A DNA stretch of 64,000 bases from Triplophysa rosa (taxonomy: Eukaryota > Chordata > Actinopteri > Cypriniformes > Nemacheilidae). The stretch lies in the NCBI RefSeq assembly GCF_024868665.1, contig NC_079912.1, positions 13,456,948 to 13,520,947 on the forward strand, in the 5' to 3' direction. Shown here piece after piece: positions 1 through 13,148 of the stretch. The position numbers and the translations under genes were made by a program. The notes below the pieces were generated by a model. It ran no database searches and was not told the origin of the DNA. It worked only from the letters and a program-made list of their open reading frames with translations. The first letter of the stretch is position 1. Each line of letters starts with the position of its first letter.

Positions 1-149
1 TAAGATTTAAACAGGTCTTTGCTCTTCACTTTCTATTACACGCACATTTACTCTGGCTCTTCCACGTCTTACTTTTAAGTGCCATAGCTGGCTGAGATTT
101 TAGCAGAAGTACGTCATCACCCTGCGTGCATTTACTCGATTACATTTAG

Positions 150-365
150 TTCACTTCCATAAGTGTATTTAACGTGCTCTGTTTTCACAACTTCACCTTG
201 TACTTAATTTACTAAAAAAATAGTATTTCTATTTAAGGCTTCTCTTAAAAAGTACTAAAGACACATTTTTTTGCATATTAAGTACAAAATTAGTGTGGGA
301 AAATAGAGCACTTTAAATACATTTTACATTTAAAATACATTTTATTGCACTTTTTTCACCTGGGA
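150..365. repeat. Interspersed repeat, copy 1 of a family with AAGTAC motifs
   Basis: This diverged copy shares a series of phrases in order with the copy near 1785-2090: a CTCTATT or CTCTGTT start, AAAATAGAGC in the middle and a CTTTT-TCACC end. Edges are approximate. No gene is seen in 1-450 beyond this repeat. Confidence 0.55.
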
Positions 366-1784
366 TATAAAACAGAACCCTCGGATTTTGTATGAATTGG
401 ACCGTGACGAAGGCTTGTTGCCAAAAAGTTGAATATAATATACTTATTTACTAAGACCTTGTCAACATTGATACATTTTCGTTTGAAAACCGAGTTTTCG
501 TTTTAAGAACGCTCTTAGTGCACACTAGCATTTTCACACATTTTCCAAGTAACGTTACTGAAAACGCTTGCATCCATGTACTGTGCATGAGTAAAACATA
601 AGTCACTTCAACCCGTGTCATTTCTTTTGCGTATTTACTTTCTGCCTTACTATAACGCAGTAAGGATGTTGCTGTAAGTAACACAAACTATAAAGTTGTG
701 AAACTATCCTCGCGTTCTGCTGCCGAACAAGAACGGCGAGTATTTAAAAAATCTGTCTCCTAAAATGCTATACAAAGCATGTATGAACTGACAATAATGC
801 TATCAAACTGGAGAGCAGCCAAAACATGGTGAAAAATGTCATAGTTTTTAAAAGCCTCTGTTTTCATCGTCCACACCACAACGCAAAAACAGGCATTTTC
901 AAATGTAACCACTTTGGAGAGCGTTTTCATAGACAAAAACGCTGTCTAAGTGTGGACAGAAGGCTAAAACAGAGAAACATTTGCGTTTTCAAAGGAACAC
1001 CAATTCATGTGGACAGGGCCCAGGTTGTTTTCTAACTTGCACATCTAAAAGGCGTGTTTGTTCCAATACACTGTATAGTATCACAGGATAAACAATTATT
1101 AAAGAGGCTCTTATGAGACTACATGTTCTTTAACATTCATATTTATTCAGTGATTCAGTTCCATTCCCGCTGTTGCTCTCAATTTCAGTTGAACAGTTCA
1201 ATCTTTTTGCATATTCCTGAGGTGTTAATGTATTACCAGTGAGAACTAACAGATGCCCACTGGTCAAACAAAAACCGGTCCAATAAAATCTGCACACGGC
1301 GTGCGGCTCATAGCACGCGCTGATGGAAGGAGCGGTAAGGCATGCTGCTTTGACGTAGCGCTGCGTTGTGCTGACGGCAGGAAAACATAGAGGAAACACC
1401 GAGTACACATTGTGCACACAGAGGAAACCTGATATTCCTGTTCCCAGTAGAGGACAGGCACCACGTGCACACACTGCACACAGTCTTGCAAACACTGTCC
1501 AATTTACTCACCATTCACACTCACACACACCTCATTTTCTTGTGTTAGTTGGGCGTCTCCGACATAAACGCTAGAACAAATACCTGAGCAGGACATACCA
1601 GAAAGATAATCTCTGATTGCATTTGCACCTGATGTAAAAGTGCATTTTTATTGACAAAAGCTTTAGGCACAAAAGCAATGTTACTAAGAAGTCTGCATGA
1701 CCATCCGCCTAGGGCAGGTTTATTTCCTCAGTTATGGGAAAATAGGTTTTGTAAAGCAAATGAAATTATTAGCAATGGGCACTT

Positions 1785-2090
1785 GTACACTTGGATTGTG
1801 CACCAAGTACACTTTATTAAGTACACTTCCATGATGTACTTAAAGTGCTCTATTGTATAACATTCATTTTGTCCTTAATATATTAAAAACACAGTTTTTT
1901 TGTACTTCTGTTCAGGGTGTCTTAAAATTGTTTAAGTACACCAAGTTTAGTACACTTAGATCTTCTTAAGTTTATCTTAAGAAGTAGTAAACATTTTTTT
2001 AGTATATTACTGTAAGAATAACATATGTGCGTGAAAATAGAGCGGTTTAAGTACATTTAAGTCTATTTTAGTACACTTTTGTCACCTTTG
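1785..2090. repeat. Interspersed repeat, copy 2 of the AAGTAC family
   Basis: Same order of motifs as at 150-365, including GTACTTAAAGTGCTCTATT and AAAATAGAGCGGTTTAAGTA. The two copies are in the same orientation. Confidence 0.55.
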
Positions 2091-5000
2091 TTTAAAAAAG
2101 TTCAGTATGAGTGTATGATTTGTATGTTTATGTGTGTAATTGTCTAAAATAAAACTGAAATTAAATATTCATAATTTAGCCTTTTGTTCTGTTTTCATAT
2201 ACTTTTAACACATTTTAAGTACAATTTGTTGGAAAAGTTTCATTTCAGTATGTGTGTACCTCTTAGTAGCCAAAATGTAAATAAAATATTTGTGAATCAG
2301 CATTTTTTTGTTTTCAAATATTTGTCATATAATTTGTTTATTGTTAAAAAATAGTTTTCCACCCATCACCCCTATTAATGATCAGTATTGGTCATTATGG
2401 TAGAAATCAAATCTGATAATTCTTCTTATTGTAGTCTATTATAAACCATTATATATCTATCTATTGTATAGCATTATTTACTATTATATTATAATATAGC
2501 ATGATTTATCTGTGCATGTCATTAGTTTCTCAATTCATATGCCCTCATAATCATTAACTTCATCTCTACTTTGCATGACGTACAGTGCAGGGGTGGGACT
2601 GTATTGCCTGTCCAATAGCCAATTGATTTCCAAAAGACGCAATCAAGCCCCTTCCTCTTACACTTTTTTTGTTGCACTCAGATATACGTCACAATACTGA
2701 AGAAAACACTGCTGCAACTTCCGTTTCATGCCAACTTGAAAAAAATCCCTATCAGCTGAGCACTTGTTGCCTCTTTGAAAATCCAAATGAATGACATTGC
2801 AGCTTCACAGGCATTAGATGCATTAGCTACTCATAAGCATGCGTGCATGATGCTCATTCAAAAAGACACGTGGTGTTCTGCACCATGTGCGAACCGTTCC
2901 TGTCTTCCACAACAAACGCTCCGTGTGTGTCGAGGAAACGGCAGTTCTCTTGAGCCCTTGCAAATCAGCTTACGGCCCCAGCCCGGTCCACGGCTCGCAC
3001 ACGTGTGAAACGTGCACTCTCACGCACGCACACATATGCACCCTCGCAGGCCCTGACTGGACGCTCAGGCAGAGTGGTTTGATTCCCGTGCATGATCCCT
3101 CCCACTCAGATGGACTTCAGCACGTTTACTAGAGCAGCACCTACGTGCGTCCTCACAGATGAGAGACATATTGTTCTACCTGTCTCATTGCACAATTATC
3201 AAAGCACTACAGTACAAAGCGTATGCACGAGTCTGTCCTACACCGCATGTTTCATTTGACAGATTTATAAATTACTCTATTTATAGCATGTTATATGAAC
3301 TACAGGAAACTACAGATAAAAAGAAAAGCGCAGTCATAAAAATCACCCATTTATACTGTGGAACTACAAAAAAGGTATATGAAGAGTTCATTTGATCATT
3401 TGCACATTCATTCGAATGCACAATAAAAAACACGATTTACAAAAATTAATAAAAACAGAGTTTTCCGTTTGTTCAAATCAACTCTTCATATTTTCCCTGT
3501 TCACATGGGTGTACAGGTTTTGCTACTGAATACCTGCCAAAAGCACCTTGCATTTTGTAAATGTCCTTAGAAATAGTGAAGCACATTAAAAACTGACATT
3601 TGAAATGTACGTTACTATTTTAAAACGATCCTAAATTGGCTAAATCATTATCCAAGTAAGAATATCAAATTTTGTTGAATCAGTGTCCTCGGGGGAATAT
3701 TTTGGTCACGTGAGCACATTTAATGATGTAACGATTAAGTCGTATCTATTGTAGTCACTGACATCACCCACATGTCATCAGCACCTAAATGTGAAAATAG
3801 ATATAATGTTACTTTATATAATTGTAACCCCACGCTGCCGATCACACTCAAATACCACGATGATTGCAGCCTGTGTCATTACCTCAATCATCTCCATCAT
3901 TACCACCATCACCAGAATAGAAACACACAACAAGTGTTTCTTTTTTTAACCAATGGGAGAGATTCATAGCTGTCATTGTAGCTCTGCATTTTCTCAGGAT
4001 TCCTGACTATGGCAGGGGCCAAACAACACAGCGTAACGTCCCCACGCATGCCCGAGTCTGCCGGAAAGTGATTTATTTTAATCAGGCGCACAGCTAGAGC
4101 GAGTCTGTTTCTGGCCCAATTGTGGGCAAAAACTGCGAGATCAGTGATGACCCCACAGGATCGGTGAGTCAGATCTGAGTCAGGCACAATGTTGATATGA
4201 TCAGACTTGCCAGCTGACCTTCTGGGGGTGTCATACAAGTTCTGGCACAGCAGATACTGGGTTATTTTTCAGCTATAAGCTCAGAACACTACAGAGGTGA
4301 ATTTTCAAACTTAAGAAACTAAACTGAATTAAAACAGCATACCTTATGGTAAAATAGGCATTAATAAATAATATGTAACCATGCCTGTGAAACCCCAGCA
4401 AAAGCAAATTTTTGTGATTTACTATTTTCTAGATAAAATAATTCTACATAATGTAAAGAACATTCTGTGAAAATATAATCTTTCTTTATGTATTTAACAT
4501 TGACTGAGTAATGCCATGTCAAAGATTGAAATCATAGTGAAATTAATCCTCGAAATTAGATTTTGATGCTTGTTATTGCATAGTTAAATTATGAGACCTT
4601 AGCCTGGATTTCACAGACAGGGTCCCATGTTTTCTTTTCTATTTTTGCATAATTTGACAGCTTCTTATGTTCACGAGCGACATATATTTACTTAAAAACC
4701 ATCAATGTATAAAAGGCGTTAACAAAGTAGAAAAATCTCAATCTGACACACTAGCACCTGAAGTAAAAAACACACGGTTGTGCTCTCACTAAAACCTTTC
4801 TTTTGCCTTTGTGAAACAAAAAAAACATTACTGATCATATAACTGTGAGAGAGAAAAAAATGGGGTCTGGAAAGGGAAAGGAGAGTGAGACAAGAATGTG
4901 AAGAATCTGAATTGTTCGTGCTGTAAATACGCATTTGTTCCAAAGAATCCACAGAATTAGGCAAGAGGCCGCAGGAAGGGAGACGTTGTCCACTAAGTTG

Positions 5001-6738
5001 AGATCAGCTGTGTTGTGTGTACCGCCCTGTGCTTGACCTTCTGAACTGTTGCTCACTGTTGAGGTTCACATGGTAAAAACTGAACAGTGCAATAGAAGAA
5101 TGTGATTAACACAATTGAGAAGCATGTCTGTACTCTGTAGAGTAAACACACACTGCATGTGTGTGAGAGGAGTGTGAAATACAGTAAGGGAGGGTGGGAA
5201 AGGTATAATTGACTACTAGAGTGCAAGCTTAGGTCAGTAAATGTGTGTATGAGTATAAAGATTGACTGTAAACAGATTACTCACTGCGCTCTGGGCTGCA
5301 GCTGGGACCGCTACACTTCACTGCTCTGGTTGTCACGGCACGGGCACGGGCACGGGCACGCAGAGGGCACAATGCCAGGTAGAGGGGGGATGCTGGCATT
5401 GGCCAGCGGTTCTTCCAGCTGGCACTGCCAGGAACTCGGATACCCTGCGTGGCAGAGCCAACTGTATTCAACCACCATCTTAACTCTTGCGCTCAATCCT
5501 TAACCCATCTAAACTACTGTGGTCATTACATGGCTTACAAGGCAGCATTGTATTAATATTCCCCGTGCATTCTGGTTAGGAAAATGGTCTAATACCCTAA
5601 GTATTAAACTTTTGAAATTAAGCAAAACATATAAGTCCATTGAATTTTTTTGTTGATATTTTAACTTTTAACAATAAGTTTAATTATCTTTTGATTTATT
5701 CTCTATTGATTTGCATACAGCATTTCATTTACACACAAGGTCTTACACCTAAGCTAAACTTAACCAAGTTTCCAACAATGACTCGTGGAGAAAAAAAATT
5801 CAGTTTAAAGTGATATCATACTCTTGATTTATGGAAGTATCTGCATGTCTGAACAACAGATCTTTGTTTCTGTGCTTTTCTGTTGAAGATGATGTTGGGT
5901 CTTGAGAATGACTCTTGGCTGCCCTCTATTAGCCATTGTAAAATACTGCACATACGACAGACAAAGCAGCTCTGTGTCCCAGTTTTCATGACCTTCCACG
6001 ATGCTGGCTGTTAACAGAAAATGTCTCGAGTCGTAGCATAACGTATAACAAAAAATAGATTCATTATCTAAATATCATCTATTATTTATCCTATATTATA
6101 TATGTATCTAGGTATTGTATGTATTTAAAACGAGTAGTCCCAAATCAATGTGTTAAAAAATCTCCTTAAACCGTCTATTTCCGGTGAAAGTCCGAGTGCA
6201 CATCAATTAAAAATATATAATTTACTCAATTTATTAATCTAATTCAAAAGTAAAACGAATGAATAATGAAAGCTTGAAATGCACGTTGTATTTCGTTGCG
6301 TATGATTGTTAATTTTCAAAATCTCGCTCAAAACGACAACTTCCGTTGTGGCAAAAACTCCTTGCACACTCTTTTGCAAAAAAAAGCGTACCGAACAAAA
6401 TGATGTAAATGGGGGATTGATAAGGATTTGCCTGCTTTATTAACACCCGAGGACGCATTTGACCATTCATGACCATGGAGTTGAACGATAGAAATTACCT
6501 AGGGCCTTATGTGAACATAAACTGGACAAATCGGGGCAACTTGCACGGCCGTGGTAGTTGAACTTACCTTGTGTAAACGTGGCAGACGCTTGTATCCAAA
6601 GCGTCTTTTAAATTGGTGCAACTTGTCGTCAACATAGATTTATTTTATAGCCTGGGAAACCATGAAGAGAAGCCACGCGTACGATTCTCCAAACCGCGAT
6701 CATAAACATTAGTTCACGAACGGGCAGTCAACAGTTGT
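2091..6738. other. No gene supported
   Basis: Open frames here are short, lack splice support or known motifs, and sit in AT-rich or simple DNA. A small (GGGCAC)n run lies at 5338-5360. A stretch near 4030-4230 looks repeat-like but was not placed in a family. Confidence 0.5.
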
Positions 6739-6752
6739 CCACTAGAGGGCGC
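6739..6752 (+). promoter_or_regulatory. CTCF-like motif
   Basis: CCACTAGAGGGCGC fits the CTCF core consensus CCASYAGRKGGCRS at every position. A single motif match does not prove binding, and such motifs also travel inside transposons. Confidence 0.35.
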
Positions 6753-7770
6753 CAGTGAACTTCCTCAAGCACCTCAGTCAACGCAAAATAACCAAATGAG
6801 AAATGAACGAAACGTTACATTCTTCTTGTGCGAAAGTAAAAAAAAAACATGTATCATTTTCTAAAATTGGGATAGCATGCCTGAGCCAATGGAGAATTAG
6901 GCAAATGGGCAGTTTCATAGCTTTGTGAAAAGAACACAGGCCTACTGCATTCTTATGGCAGATAACCACACTGGGTTCCGCGCTGAGTTGAGTATTCTAC
7001 ACACAGTAAAAAAAGAGAGAATTATCAAGAGGTTTATCACATAACAGTTTGGAATTAACTGCTGGTTGCAGTTGGAAACAAGTTGGCTCACGCCTGTTTA
7101 GAAGTGCCTGGGCAGGTTTATTCTGCTCTGTATTTAAATACAGTTTGTCAAACGATCAGTTGTTTGAATGATGAAGGTCGAATTTTCTTACAATCAAAAG
7201 CAAAAGCCATTACATTCTTTAAAAAGTGTTGTAAAGGGACAATTTCAAATAAGTGAGCACCAGTTATTTTGTACAATGTAGGCCTACCAAGACGCGAAAC
7301 CTGGTCTTCTGTGGATACTTGATGAACCATGAAAACCATTCATGCCTGTTCGAAGGTCTGGGTGTTGAAGTTGTTCTGGACGAAGAGCAAACTATAGAAA
7401 CAGAAATATACAGTATGCCCGTGCATGCCTGGTAATAGGTCACTTTGCTAACATCAAGCTTTATCTTTTTATAACCACCTTCTTGATCATTCACACGCCA
7501 GTTCAGTTTTGAAGTAGGCTACTGTACAGTACTGTTCTCCAAAGGATGTTATGACACCAGACTCTTTAGCCAGAAAAAAATGACATGAATAGGCACCAAC
7601 TGTTTCACGCAGTACTGTGTGCTGTGCATGACATGTTTGCATGTCTGTTAAAGTTCTTGTTATACACATTATGAGACAAACACCTGTGTTAGACTTTGGT
7701 CATATAAACTCGTATAAACGCCACGTGAGAAAAAACGACCACCCAGAAGCACACAGCATGTAACAACCCA

Positions 7771-7784
7771 CCACTAGAGGGCGG
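7771..7784 (+). promoter_or_regulatory. Second CTCF-like motif
   Basis: CCACTAGAGGGCGG also fits the CTCF core at every position. It has the same orientation as the one 1 kb to the left. Confidence 0.35.
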
Positions 7785-7837
7785 TGTTACTTTGTCCATA
7801 ACACCAGATAATTGTTTTCTGAATACATTTAATTTGT

Positions 7838-7895
7838 GCATTTGGCAGACGCTTTTTTCCCAAAGCGATTTACATTGAATTATACTATACATTTG
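7838..7895. repeat. SINE tail fragment
   Basis: TTTGGCAGACGCTTTT, then CCAAAGCGATTTACATTG and ATACATTTGTTACTAA. This is the same 3' region as the fuller SINE copy at 24895-25035. The tRNA-like part is missing here. Confidence 0.6.
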
Positions 7896-9900
7896 TTACT
7901 AAGTATGTGAATAGTGTTTTATGACTCTTCTGTGTAACTTTTCCTGAAAACCACACAACATACAGTACAAATAAAGAACAACTGGTAGTTCAAAGTCTCC
8001 CAAAGCATTTAATAAAGTTTTGTGTACATGAATGTTTTCTGTTTTTAAGCAGTAGTATTTCTGATGCAGATGGTATGTTAGGGTTTTAACAAGAACACTG
8101 GGGATCACTAGATACAAAGCAGTCCAGCCAGCAGTCATTTATTCTTCAAGATCAATCAATAAAATCTTAAAGATTAGCCTACATGTTTACACATTTTATG
8201 TTATGAATTCAAATACTTCAAAAACGGCATTTTAGAAGAAAAAAAAACATTAATTTTATACGTATAAATTATATTGTCATATACAGAGTAAATAGATATA
8301 CACTCTACACTCTCTTTTCAATCAACACCTCACTTAAACACATGGCCCACACCCAGAGAAAACTGATCTTGGATCAGACACACACGAGTAAATGATACAT
8401 TGGGGACTGAGGAGAGTCAAAACAAATACTCTTGGCCCTTCCTAACCTTTTGACTGTGGCAGAGGCCGATTGTCAGATCAAGGCAGAAACTCAAATATAG
8501 TCATTGAAGTTAAATAATCCATTCATGTATTAAACACTTGACAATCCCACGGACAATAATGAGCAGAAAAATCAGAACACCTTAAGTTTCTTTTGAACTT
8601 TCAGTTTATGTGTATGTCCTATGGCCAAGCTTGGGAGGAAAGGATGTCACATTATTGCCTGTTAGTGTTTTATACTGTATATAGACGGTTTCATCTTAAC
8701 AACATAAACAAACGTTACTGCGCATGCACACTTTTGTGACTCCAACTTAACTTCCGGTACACGTTCACGGTCCGTGTACGTTTTATTCATTTGATATCCT
8801 ATTTGAAATCACATAACGAGAAATTGAAAAATGACTAGTTTCTCGTTTTTTCGTTTAGTTCACCAAACGGAAACTTCGTTTTTGGCCCGATATTTTATTT
8901 TTCGTTTGCCGTTTAAAAACGGATTTTGGACTCAATATGGCATTCGTACATGTGGGCGGGCGCTGTAACGCCTCTTTCACCCCACCTGCTACCATGTCTC
9001 GTTCATCTAGTGGTGGAAATGGTAATTGCATTTCAATAAATAAACAGCCCATCCGATTTAGGGCTAAATCGTGACTACAGTTCGACCATGTAATGAAATG
9101 ACACTACATCTTATTGATATTTCTATATTGACAAAATATAAAAAAATATATAACAAACGAATAAAATATATTTTCACCACGAAAACTCAATGAACGAATT
9201 AAATGTTGTTTTGATGTGCGTGCGTCTGATAAAAATCTCCCGTTGCTTCCATGCACGCAAGGCAACAGACTCGCAAAGCGTTTTGGGTCCAGGGCAGGCG
9301 GCCCACCAATACAATTCAGATTATATATATTTTTAAACCAGAGCATAATAACCCATAAACACTTTGTCTGCATAGTCTAAAAGATTATGACACGCAAATT
9401 TTAATGTATTATTTGACATGAACTATCGTGATTAATATCAAGAGCAATAATAACATTGTTTAAATCTTGCAGTGCCTGTTGTTTATATGACGTGATGTAC
9501 TCCTCTAACTCAACTCAAAGACATGATCATCAGCCTTAAACTTTGTTTTTGTCTTTTTTTATCATTTATATTTATTGTATACTCTTTAAATTACATTAAT
9601 CTATCACATGATATAGTATTGGTGTAAATATGGCATATTTGAGCAGCATTAAACAGGAATAAACCATCTCATGCTGCTGCAGTTTTAGGATGGCTTTTGT
9701 TGATAAGTTTTTTTTATGTTTTCTTATTGGTTGAAACAACGGATTAAGTATAAATTGTTGAAATAAAAGACAGTGCACAATGACAATAATTATAGAAATT
9801 TCCTCGGAAATCAGAAACAGCCGATCCTTAAACAAACATTTATATTAGCACCAAAGCAATACTATAGCCTAGTATAAAATCCTTTTTTTACTTCATTACT
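7896..9900. other. No gene supported
   Basis: AT-rich intergenic DNA. Between about 8740 and 9050 there are several TTCGTTT and CGTTTT words that look like part of an unplaced repeat. Nothing else is recognised. Confidence 0.45.
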
Positions 9901-10103
9901 TTTTTCACTCAAGGAAAAAGAGTGCGTATACGCACAGTCAAGAGCATCCGTACACATCAGTACACATATTTACGCCAATATTTTTTTTAATAAATCCGGA
10001 TACGTGCGTGGAAAACAGCGTACGCACATTTCTATGCCCATTTTGTGCGTACGCCTCGTTTATACATCAGGCCTCTGGTGTTCCATTAATGAGTTTTTTT
10101 TTC

Positions 10104-10312
10104 TTCCCTGGTGGCACGGGCATATTCCAAGATGACAATGGCAGGATTCATCAGGCTCAAATTGTGAAAGAGTGGTTCAGGGATCATGAGACATCATTTT
10201 CACACATGGATTGGCCACCACAGAGTACACACCTTAATGTGATGTGCTGGAGAAGAACTTGCGCAGCGGTCCGACTCTCCCATAATCAATACAAGATCTT
10301 GGCGAAAAATTA
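10104..10312 (+). pseudogene. Relic Tc1/mariner transposase fragment
   Basis: About 70 codons read [27 protein letters not shown] and a degenerate WRRTCAAVR. This is the order seen in Tc1-type transposases around the second catalytic aspartate and the WP-S-DLNPIE block. The N-terminal DNA-binding part and the last catalytic residue are absent or altered, so it is a dead fragment. No terminal repeats were identified around it. Confidence 0.75.
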
Positions 10313-10810
10313 ATTTAGATTTTGTAACAATTTCTGAATAAACTCATGCAGACCGAATGAAAAACCCATTAATAAAGCAGATTAAAGGACCACATTTAAA
10401 CACTTTATATGATATAAGTGATATGTAGGCCTATATGATATTTTTATATGAACATCATGGCGTTTACAATGTTTTTGTTGAGAAAAACAAGCACATCTAA
10501 ATGTTCGGGTGAAAGTCGAGTCTGTTAACAGTAGCCTAGGTGTCGACATAGCTTACACGCAGATAAGCCGTGTTTTAAAGGTTGAAGCGATCAAGCTTCG
10601 AAGCGCTTTGTATTAATTCATTTTAAAGTAATTTCAAATTTTAAAACTGCGTTTAGCAGTTTAGATTCTCGTGTTTTTTTAGAATAATTGACGAACATAA
10701 ATTGCTTGTTTTTATAGCCACTTCATTTGTCATCACAATACGGACCCCTTACGGCATTGTTCCTGCCTTTTGTTCACACAGGGCGCTTTCTGATGCAGGC
10801 AACGTTATTA

Positions 10811-10847
10811 ATACTACTACTAATAATAATAATAATAATAATAATAT
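10811..10847. repeat. Trinucleotide simple repeat (TAA)n
   Basis: TACTACTAC runs into about nine TAA units. It is intergenic and likely length-variable. Confidence 0.9.
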
Positions 10848-11367
10848 GTACTTTTCTAGATCAATCCCACTGAAAGCACTCTAGCAATTTTGCAGCAATT
10901 TTCTGGGATCAACGTCTGTGAAAGGGGTGTTAGATGTGGAAGTTATACTGTATTACAGCACACTGCATAGCGTACATTGCAACACGTATTTCTGCTTAAA
11001 TATCACGCACAGTTCACAGCAAGCGGTGGTTCGCGTTGCGACAATAACTTGTATTAAACTGAAGAACTGGCGGTGCCTCTTCACTTGGCTAAAGTCTCCA
11101 ATATTTTGAATTTAGACTCCGATACCAAGCTCAACCGCTAGATGTCACCAAACTGTTTCTTTAAGTGCGACCAAACTACAGGACCCCTTCAACAAAATGT
11201 TTATTTAATAAAATGAACATACAACAAAATTCAACAAATTGTTTAATTAATACAATTATTATGCAATTAAAGAATAATATACATGAATATTAAATAACAA
11301 AACATAAATAGTTATATTATTAGAGCCCTAGCCAAACACAAACCGGAAGTTAAGTGGGGGTCAGGTG

Positions 11368-11592
11368 GGCACTCACTAAATCCTTGGTGTTTCGAGTCAG
11401 ACGTGATCACCCAAACGTGTTTTTTCGTCAATTTTAACAATCATAGGTAGTTTAGCTGGTTAGAGTAAGGTTAGGGTTAGGGTGTGGGTTAGGGTAAAGG
11501 TTTCGTAAGACTTGAAACACCAAAGATTTAGTCAAAACCAACAAGCCACGCCCACGGATCTGACTCGAAACACCAAGGATTAAGTGAGTGCC
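11368..11592. mobile_element. Short inverted-repeat element with a 10-bp target duplication
   Basis: The ends GGCACTCACTAAATCCTTGG and its near-exact reverse complement at 11573-11592 continue as inverted repeats for over 30 bp. GGGTCAGGTG flanks both sides (11358-11367 and 11593-11602). A 9-10 bp duplication suggests a Mutator-like or Merlin-like non-autonomous element. The centre holds TTAGGG-like repeats. There is no coding capacity. Confidence 0.75.
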
Positions 11593-11663
11593 GGGTCAGG
11601 TGCACGCGCGTCCGATGAAACGGTCTATAGTATAACAACTGTTTAAAATGATCTTTATTTCTT

Positions 11664-12236
11664 TTAACTTCGATTAAATATTGTATTTTCCCTAATTATC
11701 ATCATCATTATTTGACCTGGTTTAATACAGCTTAAAAATGACTTTAAATCTTGATGTCTTTTTAAAACATGATCAGTCTCATGAAGAACACATGGGATAC
11801 ACAGTTCTTTAGTGCCCTTACAGGTCACAAAAATATCTTGCACCTGCAATTCAGAGACCTTAAGCTTATAGGGCAGAGAACTAAAGGAAATAATTTGACA
11901 GGAAAGTGTATGTGTGACCAGCGTTAGTGCAAAGATATATGACTTTAAACAAGGTAATTTGTCAAACAGACAAGGAAAATTACCATAGAGTAGTTCAGGA
12001 TTAATGATTAGCAATTCCTTGGGTGTTAACTTAAAACTATCTGGCAAACCGAAGGTGCACAATTTGGCAAGGAAGAAATTAAAGGAAGCAATTAGTGATG
12101 CCCAGAATAAAAATTCTAAATGTGCCTCTGAATCAAAGTGAAGAGCAAAACAATTCCTTCTTCTTAATATTATCCTTTTGATTATTTTATTACTATTATT
12201 AAAATAATACATGTAATTATAATAATGATAATACAA
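11664..12236 (-). other. Unassigned open frame, 190 codons, probably chance
   Basis: This is the longest open frame in the left third. Its predicted product is rich in leucine, phenylalanine and isoleucine, with runs of tyrosine and asparagine at the start. I recognise no domain, the DNA is AT-rich, and there is no clear ATG context or splice structure. It could be a decayed repeat. I do not assign a function. Confidence 0.15.
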
Positions 12237-12820
12237 TGATTTATTACTAAATAATTTATAAAGTTATAACATTTTTTAAGTATAAAGTTTTTTGCATTTT
12301 TCTTTAAACATATTTATTTTTATTCTGTTAAAGGTTTTTATTTAGACACAACAACATGCCATAGAGTCTGGCAGCTGTTTAGGTGCTTGTTAGGCTCTCA
12401 GAGTGAGATTCCATGGTGGGGACTGACCCCAGGACACCAGTGTACAGCAGTCTCCTGTACCTCAAGCCTAAAGGGGCAAAAGTCAAATAGCAGCTTGACT
12501 ATAAGTGGAGGTTCCCAGACACATAAAGTAGTAAAGTAACCTTCCTGTTAGCACCTAGTGTATCACAGGGCAAGCGTTAGGATGATCCACATAAATCATT
12601 AACATACTTCACAAGCTTATAATAAACAGAAGATTATATCTGTGCATGTGAGGCGAGCATTAATTAAATAGACAAGAAATCATTTGATCATGTTTGACCA
12701 GGTTTTCAATCAGAGGTTGGTGAAGGGTCACTAAAGATATACCAGGTGTCAGTGAATGACATGTAATGAATACTAAAATTCCAAACACAGAAATTACACA
12801 TTTCAAGAGAAGACAGAGCA

Positions 12821-12825
12821 TGCAA

Positions 12826-12856
<31 letters not shown>

Positions 12857-12870
12857 CACACACACACAAA
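12821..12870. repeat. (GCAC)n and (CA)n microsatellite
   Basis: A run of GCAC units passes into about 11 CA units just upstream of the proposed xirp1 5' exon. Confidence 0.92.
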
Positions 12871-12980
12871 TAAACACACACTAACCAGGAACATATGGGC
12901 AGATATTATATTTTACATGACATAACTATTCAATAGCAGCAGCTGTTTTATTGTCTGCAATCACTGTTGTTTTACCACAG

Positions 12981-13148
12981 ACATCTTTTAACAGTCTACA
13001 AACCTTCACAGGAGGCAGTTTTTCAAGGGTCAGGTGTAATAAACCAGCTGGACTTCGCCCATGTCTTCTGCAGAGCGAGCTCCACTCGTGATGTACAAGG
13101 AATTATCTCTAGACACGTTAATGGAGTGAAGCACATACTCTTTACCAG
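12981..13148 (+). other. xirp1: Possible 5' untranslated exon of xirp1
   Basis: A strong donor (ACCAG then GTAAGA at 13149) pairs well with the acceptor at 13637 in front of the first coding exon. The frame runs open across this join, but there is no in-frame ATG in the upstream piece, so it is probably 5' untranslated. The left edge is uncertain: an AG acceptor ends at 12980, or transcription could start nearby. A CAGCTG E-box lies just upstream near 12935, which would suit a muscle gene, but one six-base match is weak evidence. Confidence 0.4.

Noticed and set aside
1130..1495. 121-codon minus-strand frame as a gene
   Set aside because: Overlapping frames on both strands are open here, no domain is seen, and composition suggests chance.
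5243..5503. GC-rich overlapping frames
   Set aside because: Produced by a short GGGCAC repeat that keeps several frames open at once.
11469..11500. Interstitial telomere repeat
   Set aside because: Only a few degenerate TTAGGG units, lying inside a transposon, so not a telomere fusion relic.
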